DNA of 7,034 nt from Anaerococcus vaginalis (GTDB lineage Bacteria > Bacillota > Clostridia > Tissierellales > Peptoniphilaceae): positions 1 to 7,034 of the forward strand of contig JAGZMY010000030.1 of NCBI GenBank assembly GCA_018363915.1, given 5' to 3'. Shown piece by piece: positions 6,919 to 7,034 of the stretch; position 1 is the stretch's first letter; every line of letters starts with the position of its first letter. The notes beneath the pieces are model-generated. The model did not search any database, was not told where the DNA came from, and saw only the letters and a program-made list of their open reading frames with translations. Position numbers and translations under genes: made by a program.

Positions 6919-7034
6919 ACAGCTTCGGCTATTTCATAGCGTAGACAAACCCTCAAGCACGAATATCTGACTCCAAAAATTGTTGATTTCTAAATTTCAA
7001 AATTCTAAAATCGCAAACTCGCTAACGCTCAAAC
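6919..7034. repeat. Possible dispersed intergenic repeat or structured RNA region (cut by window edge)
   Basis: This 116-base tail has no open frame with a start. By my count it is about 37% G+C, clearly above the flanking genes. AGC-TTCG-GCT at 6921-6930 can form a small tetraloop hairpin, and GCTAT-TTC-ATAGC at 6928-6940 a second one; the two share GCT at 6928-6930 and so exclude each other. GATTT (6986-6990) and AAATC (7008-7012) bound a weak AT-rich hairpin. The last 24 bases are three degenerate 8-mers in tandem: TCGCAAAC (7011-7018), TCGCTAAC (7019-7026) and GCTCAAAC (7027-7034). The mixed composition and structure resemble intergenic repeat elements, but a single copy cannot establish this. 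Confidence 0.35.

Noticed and set aside
6917..6934. AGC-TTCG-GCT hairpin as the operon terminator after lgt
   Set aside because: The stem is only three base pairs (extended across a mismatch by A-T pairs) and is followed by ATTTC rather than a T-run, too weak to call a terminator.
6940..6993. Short open stretch RRQTLKHEYLTPKIVDF after lgt
   Set aside because: It has only 17 codons between two stops, with no start codon or binding site. It looks protein-like by eye but could only be a gene remnant or chance.
1..7034. A novel defence, mobile or biosynthetic system
   Set aside because: All complete genes belong to widespread housekeeping families with intact motifs. There are no transposases, integrases, toxin-antitoxin pairs, CRISPR repeats or unknown gene cassettes in the window.

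Overview
This is a 7,034-base, strongly AT-rich stretch of ordinary chromosome. It most likely comes from a low-GC Gram-positive bacterium (Bacillota). The clues are the AT content, strong AGGAGG-type ribosome binding sites, the end of a protein that looks like a sortase substrate, and a class A penicillin-binding protein with a long Asn/Asp/Lys-rich tail. An anaerobic-coccus relative (Peptoniphilaceae/Tissierellia type) is my guess for the lineage, but nothing in the window proves it.

Layout. Positions 3-77 (+) are the last 24 codons of a protein whose hydrophobic stretch and basic end resemble the C-terminus of an LPXTG cell-wall-anchored protein; a rho-independent terminator follows at 97-140. 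Positions 141-500 hold no gene, but contain a near-perfect 18-bp inverted repeat at 372-407 that probably ends the transcript coming from the other side. Positions 501-3362 (-) encode a complete class A penicillin-binding protein (transglycosylase plus transpeptidase) with all catalytic motifs intact. A divergent intergenic region at 3363-3545 carries the start signals for this gene and for a rightward cluster: hflX (3546-4781), a YigZ/IMPACT-family gene (4756-5403), yebC (5418-6155) and lgt (6157-6918). These four genes overlap or lie within 14 bases of each other, so they look like one operon. Positions 6919-7034 are a gene-free tail of different composition, with small alternative hairpins and a short degenerate tandem repeat, cut by the window edge.

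How the genes fit together. Two themes appear. One is the cell envelope: peptidoglycan synthesis (the penicillin-binding protein), lipoprotein lipidation (Lgt) and probably a surface protein. The other is translation and ribosome quality control: HflX splits stalled ribosomes, YebC/TACO1 proteins act in translation, and the IMPACT family is related to a eukaryotic translation regulator. I see no mobile element, CRISPR array, tRNA or rRNA, and no convincing evidence of a new multi-gene system. The most unusual item is the 3' intergenic tail, which may belong to a dispersed repeat family.
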